Positions 13,182 to 17,408 of a stretch of 17,408 nt of DNA are shown here, in pieces. This DNA comes from JBDHZK01 sp039811865. GTDB taxonomy: Bacteria > Actinomycetota > Actinomycetes > Propionibacteriales > Propionibacteriaceae. Location of the stretch: NCBI GenBank assembly GCA_039811865.1, contig JBDHZK010000053.1:1-17408 (forward strand), given 5' to 3'. The notes under the pieces are model-generated. The model saw only the letters and a list, made by a program, of their open reading frames with translations, made no database searches and was not told where the DNA came from. The position numbers and the translations under genes were made by a program. Within the stretch, counting starts at the first letter, position 1. Every line of letters begins with the position of its first letter.

Positions 13182-14060
13182 CTCGGACGCCTCACCGTCG
13201 CTCAGCCGAGCCCCCGCTCGGGTCGCGCCGACGCTGGCGGCGATCACCAACGCCATCGCGATCAGTTCGACCGGGCTCAGCAGTTCTTGCAGGATCACCA
13301 GCGCGGCCAGGGCGGCCGCGGCCGGTTCGAGGCTCATCAGGATGCCGAACACACCGGGCCGGATCTTCCGCAAGGCGACCAGTTCCAGTCCGTAGGGGAG
13401 GGCCGTCGACATCAACCCGACGCCCGCCCCCGCTCCTACGATCCACGGTCGCCACAGCTCCCCGCCGTCGTGCAGGGCCAACGGGACCACACTCACCGCG
13501 CCGACCAGGGTGGCGACGGTCAGCCCGCTGATCCCCTCCCAGGAGCGACCCACGCCACGGGCGAGGACGATGTAACCGGCCCAACCAGTCGCCGCCAGCA
13601 GCGCGAAACCGGCGCCGACCAGGTCGAAGCGGGAGCTATCGAAACCCAGCAGGGCTACTCCGAGAGCCGCAAGCAGCGCCCACACCAGATCGCGCGCCCG
13701 CTGCGAACCGAATACCGCCACCGCGAGGGGACCCAGGAACTCGATGGTCACGGCGGTTCCGATCGGAATGCGCTCGATAGCTGCGTAAAAGGCGAGATTC
13801 ATCACCGCCAGGCAGGCGCCGTAGCCAACCACGACCGCCCAATCCCGCCAACGACGCCCCCCGAGCCGCGGCGGGGCGGCCAGGATGAGGATCAGCGCAC
13901 CGAACGTCAGTCGCAGCGCGGCCACCTGCACCGGCGCCACCACGCCCAGGAGGATCTTCGCCACCGAAGAGCCGACCTGAACGGCGAGGATCGAGGCCAC
14001 CACCAGCCAAACCGGCGGTATCCGCGCTACTCGCGCTCCCAACCGTGCCAGCGGACCCAC
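13143..14060 (-). CDS. EamA/RhtA-family exporter (305 aa)
   Basis: A drug/metabolite-superfamily permease with ten predicted helices in two EamA repeats. The segment ELVALRKIRPGVFGILMSLE (about 232-251), then EPAAAALAALVILQE and VIAASVGATR, closely follows RhtA/YbiF, the threonine/homoserine exporter of E. coli; an amino-acid or related metabolite exporter is likely, but the substrate is not certain. FYAAIERIPIGTAVTIEFLGP (split in two hydrophobic turns near 91-111) is another family marker. The GTG start at 14060 has no ribosome binding site but a -10-like TAGGGT exactly six bases before it, suggesting leaderless expression. The variable hydrophilic C-terminus (SDGEASESVGVADDGEREG) is where it overlaps the convergent small ORF. 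Confidence 0.88.
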   Translation of the reverse strand: MGPLARLGARVARIPPVWLVVASILAVQVGSSVAKILLGVVAPVQVAALRLTFGALILILAAPPRLGGRRWRDWAVVVGYGACLAVMNLAFYAAIERIPIGTAVTIEFLGPLAVAVFGSQRARDLVWALLAALGVALLGFDSSRFDLVGAGFALLAATGWAGYIVLARGVGRSWEGISGLTVATLVGAVSVVPLALHDGGELWRPWIVGAGAGVGLMSTALPYGLELVALRKIRPGVFGILMSLEPAAAALAALVILQELLSPVELIAMALVIAASVGATRAGARLSDGEASESVGVADDGEREG

Positions 14061-14066
14061 CCGGGC

Positions 14067-14072
14067 ACCCTA
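14067..14072 (-). promoter_or_regulatory. -10 hexamer TAGGGT for leaderless EamA gene
   Basis: On the minus strand TAGGGT is followed by GCCCGG and the GTG start at 14060. No Shine-Dalgarno is present. The -35 region is not recognisable. Confidence 0.5.
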
Positions 14073-14268
14073 GCCGTGCTCTCTACTTCGGCCGCACCGG
14101 GTGGGGCGTGGGCCCGGGGGTGTGGAAACTTGCGGCCAGTCTGCGGGCATCGCTCGAATCTCGCCTGCGGCGGCCGAATCGTCACCCAACCCGCCGCACG
14201 ATTCCACCAAGTTCGGGTTCCGGCGGGTGGGCGCCCTGGTTCATCCCACCGGGCGAGGACGCTCGCGT

Positions 14269-14274
14269 TAGGGT
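14269..14274 (+). promoter_or_regulatory. -10 hexamer TAGGGT for the 55-aa ORF / carbonic anhydrase pair
   Basis: TAGGGT is followed by CACCTA and ATG 14281. The message would start at the ATG of the small ORF and continue into the carbonic anhydrase gene. The preceding ~200 bases, up to the divergent EamA gene, contain no other feature I recognise. Confidence 0.5.
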
Positions 14275-14280
14275 CACCTA

Positions 14281-14448
14281 ATGAGACCCGCCCGGCTCAC
14301 CAAGCGCGACGATCGCCGGCTTGCGGTGGGGGCTCCGGCCGTGGCAGCTCCCCGATGGGAGGGCCGCAGCCAGCGGGCGGCGCGATCGGAGCCGAGATCT
14401 GCCCTGGGCGACTGGTTGGGACCGACCCGAAGCAATCCGGAGGCCTGA
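14281..14448 (+). CDS. Small ORF (55 aa), leaderless, upstream of carbonic anhydrase
   Basis: ATG 14281 opens a 55-codon frame (MRPARLTKRDDRRLAVG ... ALGDWLGPTRSNPEA) ending at TGA 14446-14448, which overlaps the carbonic anhydrase ATG by one base. The peptide is basic, Arg/Ala/Pro-rich, without membrane segment or known motif. The case for translation is positional: a -10 hexamer exactly six bases before the ATG, as for the leaderless genes nearby, and the TGATG junction with the next gene. It may be a leader peptide that couples ribosomes into the enzyme gene, or simply an upstream frame that happens to be open. I recognise no homologue. Confidence 0.45.
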   Translation: MRPARLTKRDDRRLAVGAPAVAAPRWEGRSQRAARSEPRSALGDWLGPTRSNPEA

Positions 14449-14966
14449 TGTTCCTGACCATCGATGGACACGCGCCCGAGCTGGCGGCCCACGTGTGGGT
14501 TGCCCCCACGGCCGTCGTGATCGGCGACGTTCACCTCGGCGAGGATTCGAGCGTCTGGTACACCACCGTCGTCCGCGCCGATCGCGAACGAATCACGATC
14601 GGGCGGGGCAGCAACTTGCAGGACGGGGTCATCGTCCACGCCGACCCAGGCTTCCCGGTCGAAGTCGGCGCGGACGTCACGGTCGGCCATCGGGCCGTCC
14701 TGCACGGGTGCCGAATCGGGGTCGGGACGCTGGTCGGCATGGGCGCCACCGTGCTCAACGGTGCCGTCATCGGCGCCGAATGCATCATCGGTGCCGGGGC
14801 GGTGGTCTCCCAGGGGGCACAGATCCCCGACCGCTCGCTCGTCCTCGGCGTCCCCGCGGTGGTCAAGCGGACACTGACCGCCCAACAGGCCCGCGCCGGA
14901 CGCGATGGCGCCGCCAAGTACCGCGGCTTTGCCCGAGCCCACGCGGACGCCCTGGCGCTGGCCTGA
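14448..14966 (+). CDS. Gamma-class carbonic anhydrase family protein (172 aa)
   Basis: A left-handed beta-helix protein of hexapeptide repeats, as seen in the periodic VIGDVHLGEDSSVWY, ITIGRGSNLQDGVIVH, VGVGTLVGMGATV-like and VIGAECIIGAGAVV strings. The three zinc-ligand histidines of the gamma carbonic anhydrase family are present: His64 in IVHADPG and His81/His86 in GHRAVLHG. Arg44, Asp46, Gln58 and Asp59 also follow the family. Such trimers hydrate CO2 or, in many bacteria, have no shown activity and are annotated as acyltransferase-like; the proton-shuttle loop of the Methanosarcina enzyme (Cam) is not evident. ATG 14448 has GGAGG four bases upstream and is coupled by TGATG to the 55-aa ORF. 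It ends four bases from the convergent pcnA stop. Confidence 0.92.
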   Translation: MFLTIDGHAPELAAHVWVAPTAVVIGDVHLGEDSSVWYTTVVRADRERITIGRGSNLQDGVIVHADPGFPVEVGADVTVGHRAVLHGCRIGVGTLVGMGATVLNGAVIGAECIIGAGAVVSQGAQIPDRSLVLGVPAVVKRTLTAQQARAGRDGAAKYRGFARAHADALALA

Positions 14967-14970
14967 GCCC

Positions 14971-16413
14971 CTACTCGGCCTGCTGAACCCACCAGGCGCG
15001 CAGGTCGGCCTCGGCACGCTCCGCCCCAAGAGGACCCTGGTCGATCCGACGCTCCAACAGGTAGCGGTACGCCCGGCCCACCGCCGGGCCCGGCGCGATG
15101 CCGAGGATCGCCATGATCTGCTGGCCGTCCAGATCGGGCCGCATCGCGTCCAGTTCCTCCTGCTCGGCCAACTCGGCGATCCGCTCCTCCAGGTGGTCGT
15201 AGGCGGCCCGCAGACGGGCCGCTTTGCGCTGGTTTCGGGTGGTGCAGTCCGAGCGGGTCAGGATGTGCAGCCGCTGAAGTTGGTCGCCGGCGTCCCGCAC
15301 GTAGCGCCGAACGGCCGAGTCCGTCCACTGCCCGTCGCCGTAGCCGTGGAAGCGCAGGTGCAACTCGACCAGCTTGGCCACGTCCGCGACGACGTCGCCG
15401 GGGAAGCGCAGAGCCTGCAGCCGTTTGCGGACCAACTTCGCACCGACCACGTCGTGGTGATGGAACGACACTTTGCCCCCCGGCTCGAATCTCCGGGTGG
15501 CCGGCTTACCGATGTCGTGGAGCAGGGCCGCGAGCCGGTTGACCAGGTCCGGGCCGTCGAGCCGGGCGCGCTCCAGGTCGATCGCCTGCTCCAGCACGGT
15601 CAGGGAGTGCTCGTAGACGTCCTTGTGGCGGTGGTGTTCGTCGCGTTCGAGCCGGAGCGCGGGCAGCTCTGGCAAGACGTACTCGGCGAGCCCGGTGGCC
15701 ACCAACAGGTTCAGCCCCGGGCGCGGGTCGTCGCTCAGCAGCAGCTTGCTCAGTTCGTCGCGGACGCGTTCGGCCGAGACGATCCTGATTCGCTCGGCCA
15801 TCTCGACCATCGCCTTGACCACGTCGGGAGCCGGCCGGAATCCCAACTGCGAGGAGAACCGGGCCGCGCGCAGCATCCGCAACGGGTCGTCGGAGAAGGA
15901 CAGCTCGGGGGCGGCCGGCGTTCGAAGGGCATGCTCGGCCAAATCGCCCAAGCCGCCGAAGGGATCGGCGAACTCGGCGCTGACCACGTCCACGGCCATC
16001 GCGTTGACGGCGAAGTCGCGCCGCAGGAGGTCGCCCCCCAGCGAGTCGCCGAAGACCACCTCCGGTTTGCGGCTGGCAGCGGAGTAGGCATCAGAGCGGT
16101 AGGTGGTGATCTCGACCAGCCAATCCCCCGCGGCGTCGACGAGGCGGCAGCCGATGGTGCCGAAGTCTCGGCCGATGTCCCAGACCGCTTTGGTGAGGCC
16201 GCGGACGATGGACTCGATCTGCTCGGGCCGGGCGTCGGTGGTGAAATCCAAATCGTTGCCCAACCGGCCCAGCAGCGCGTCCCGGACGGAGCCGCCGACC
16301 AGATGCAGCGAATGCCCGGCCGCCGTGAACTGCGCCCCAAGACGCGCGATCGACGGCGTCTCGGCCAAGAGCGCGCCGATCGAACGCGATTGGTCCGGGG
16401 TCAGGGCTGGCAC
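14971..16413 (-). CDS. pcnA: CCA tRNA nucleotidyltransferase with HD domain (480 aa)
   Basis: Adds or repairs the 3' CCA of tRNAs in the cytoplasm, essential where CCA is not encoded. The class II nucleotidyltransferase head has LVGGSVRDALLG (38-49) and the metal-binding DLDFTTD (54-60), then RRDFAVNAMA (131-140), the ATP/CTP-selecting region FSDDPLRMLRAARF (173-186) and RPGLN. The C-terminal part is an HD phosphohydrolase-like domain: His269 in YEHS, LLHDIGKP (297-304) and FHHHD (317-321), as usual in actinobacterial PcnA. I chose GTG 16413 over the in-frame TTG 16422 because the TTG overlaps the likely -10 (TAAGCT) and has no ribosome binding site. It is convergent with the carbonic anhydrase gene and divergent from the DUF6049-type gene, a common actinobacterial arrangement. 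Confidence 0.95.
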   Translation of the reverse strand: MPALTPDQSRSIGALLAETPSIARLGAQFTAAGHSLHLVGGSVRDALLGRLGNDLDFTTDARPEQIESIVRGLTKAVWDIGRDFGTIGCRLVDAAGDWLVEITTYRSDAYSAASRKPEVVFGDSLGGDLLRRDFAVNAMAVDVVSAEFADPFGGLGDLAEHALRTPAAPELSFSDDPLRMLRAARFSSQLGFRPAPDVVKAMVEMAERIRIVSAERVRDELSKLLLSDDPRPGLNLLVATGLAEYVLPELPALRLERDEHHRHKDVYEHSLTVLEQAIDLERARLDGPDLVNRLAALLHDIGKPATRRFEPGGKVSFHHHDVVGAKLVRKRLQALRFPGDVVADVAKLVELHLRFHGYGDGQWTDSAVRRYVRDAGDQLQRLHILTRSDCTTRNQRKAARLRAAYDHLEERIAELAEQEELDAMRPDLDGQQIMAILGIAPGPAVGRAYRYLLERRIDQGPLGAERAEADLRAWWVQQAE

Positions 16414-16421
16414 GACGCGCA

Positions 16422-16427
16422 AGCTTA
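16422..16427 (-). promoter_or_regulatory. -10 hexamer TAAGCT of pcnA
   Basis: On the minus strand TAAGCT is followed by eight bases and GTG 16413. No Shine-Dalgarno precedes the GTG. The spacing is two bases longer than at the other leaderless starts but still compatible. Confidence 0.4.
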
Positions 16428-16518
16428 CTGGCTCACCCCCGCCGATCCCGGTGGCGAACCGAGTTGCCTCCGGGTCCCGCCGCCCGCGTCAAGCCCGGGC
16501 CCCAAGGGTGCCCGACCG

Positions 16519-16524
16519 TAGGAT
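16519..16524 (+). promoter_or_regulatory. -10 hexamer TAGGAT for leaderless DUF6049-type gene
   Basis: TAGGAT is followed by GACCGG and GTG 16531. No ribosome binding site is present. The 105 bases between this and the divergent pcnA start hold both promoters. Confidence 0.5.
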
Positions 16525-16530
16525 GACCGG

Positions 16531-17408
16531 GTGATCCGTCCTCATCCGCGCGCGCGTGAGAGCGCACCCGCGGCTGGTCGGACCCCGCGGCGCCGGCCGA
16601 TCCTGGCAGGACTGCTGCTGGTCGTGGCCTGCCTGGCGAGCCTGGTCGGGGCCCCGACCTCCGGCGCCGACGAGAATCCCCTGGTCACCGTCAGTCTCAG
16701 CGAGGTGCGCGCGGCCGGCACCAAACCCACCGACGAGGTCGTCCTGCGAGGGGTTGTCACCAACACCGGCAAGCAAACGATCTACAGCGTCCAGGCTCTC
16801 ATCTGGCGCACCCGCGATCCGATCACCGAGCCCGAACTCTTCCGGGCCGCCCTCGACAGCCAGGTGGGTTCTCCCTATGGCGAGCGGTTGGCCGCGCGCG
16901 CGGGCAACTTCTACCGGATCACGCAGCCCGGCCAAGCGTTCGCGGCCGGCGCCAGTGCCCCGTTCGAGGTGCGCGCCACCCGAGCCGAACTCGACCTGCC
17001 CAGTTCGGGGGCGGTGTACCTGGTCGGCGTCCACGTTCGGGCCTCGCTCGACGAGAGCAGCAACTACCAGACCGTGGGACGGTCTAGGACGTTCTTGCCG
17101 GCGCCGGCGACGACTGGGACGTCCGGACAAGTGGCGACGCTGATCGTCTTGACCAGCCGGCCCTCGCAGTTGCGGCCCGGTCTGTTCGCGGACGACCATC
17201 TGGCCGCCGAACTGACCGGCTCCCTGTCCACACTGCTGACGACAGCGGCCAATCCGGCGTTCTCGTGGGTGATCGATCCGGCGCTGTACGCGGCCGTCCT
17301 CGACATGGCCGACGGCTACCGCGTCCAAAGCGGGTCGGGGACGCCCACCCCCGGCACGGGTGAGGCGGCGGCGGCCAAGTGGCTGCAGGCGTTCTCCGCC
17401 CTCCCCAC
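16531..17408 (+). CDS. DUF6049-family secreted/membrane protein, 3' end beyond window
   Basis: The first 292 residues are visible. A basic N-terminus (RRRPILAG) precedes a hydrophobic signal segment at ~24-42 ending near APTSGA, so the protein is exported or membrane anchored; no lipobox is seen. Then comes a beta-rich domain (LVTVSLSEVRAAGTKPTDEV, LRGVVTNTGKQTIYSVQALI) and a second region beginning VATLIVLTSRPSQLRPGLFADDH (given in part), with FSWVIDPALYAAV, a conserved-looking D-P-L motif. Position (divergent from pcnA), size trend and these motifs fit DUF6049, the large unknown-function protein usually encoded just before the lipid II flippase gene murJ in actinobacteria. A role linked to cell-wall export is inference from that context. 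The GTG start is supported by TAGGAT six bases upstream. Confidence 0.8.
   Translation, partial: MIRPHPRARESAPAAGRTPRRRPILAGLLLVVACLASLVGAPTSGADENPLVTVSLSEVRAAGTKPTDEVVLRGVVTNTGKQTIYSVQALIWRTRDPITEPELFRAALDSQVGSPYGERLAARAGNFYRITQPGQAFAAGASAPFEVRATRAELDLPSSGAVYLVGVHVRASLDESSNYQTVGRSRTFLPAPATTGTSGQVATLIVLTSRPSQLRPGLFADDHLAAELTGSLSTLLTTAANPAFSWVIDPALYAAVLDMADGYRVQSGSGTPTPGTGEAAAAKWLQAFSALP

Noticed and set aside
13287..14447. Long plus-strand open frame leading into the carbonic anhydrase
   Set aside because: It is antisense to the EamA gene; family similarity begins only at ATG 14448, which has its own ribosome binding site.
1..17408. CRISPR array, integrase, intact insertion sequence, toxin-antitoxin or defence genes
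   Set aside because: No regularly spaced repeats, no recombinase or nuclease motifs, and all large frames are accounted for by transport, wall and housekeeping genes.

Overview
The window reads as chromosomal DNA of a high-GC Gram-positive bacterium (Actinomycetota); I cannot fix the order. The grounds are strong G/C bias at third codon positions, frequent GTG/TTG starts, several genes with a -10 hexamer six bases before the start codon (leaderless transcription), and a closing pcnA / DUF6049-type divergent pair, an arrangement commonly found in actinobacteria near the origin-proximal par/trx/murJ region.

Layout, left to right. (1) 1-431, minus: the N-terminal part of an unnamed protein with a sigma-70 region-2-like segment, cut by the window edge. 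(2) 432-871: no gene seen; a perfect 12-bp palindrome and a 12-bp hairpin. (3) 872-1315, minus: a conserved small actinobacterial protein of unknown function, divergent from (4) 1503-3448, plus: an MFS transporter overlapping by 4 nt a short CDF-like cation transporter. (5) 3449-3941: degenerate tRNA-like pieces on the minus strand, then the leader of (6) 3942-9989: a five-gene ABC importer operon of the peptide/nickel family (lipoprotein binding protein, two permeases, two ATPases) with an 11-bp hairpin between the first two genes. (7) 10030-11946: a penicillin-binding-protein-like lipoprotein in which all three transpeptidase active-site motifs are lost. (8) 12015-12890: an MscS-type channel with a hairpin terminator. 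(9) 13083-13181: a 32-aa single-span membrane peptide with a near-perfect ribosome binding site, overlapping tail-to-tail with (10) 13143-14060, minus, an RhtA/EamA-type exporter. (11) 14281-14966: a 55-aa leaderless ORF coupled by TGATG to a gamma-class carbonic anhydrase. (12) 14971-16413, minus: CCA-adding tRNA nucleotidyltransferase. (13) 16531-end: a DUF6049-type secreted/membrane protein, partial.

Most genes are ordinary transport and housekeeping functions. I found no CRISPR array, intact insertion sequence, integrase or recognisable defence island. The items most worth a second look are the active-site-dead PBP lipoprotein, the scrambled tRNA-like cluster, the two small ORFs (one with a textbook Shine-Dalgarno, one leaderless and coupled to a carbonic anhydrase), and the recurring leaderless promoter grammar (hexamer, six bases, start codon).
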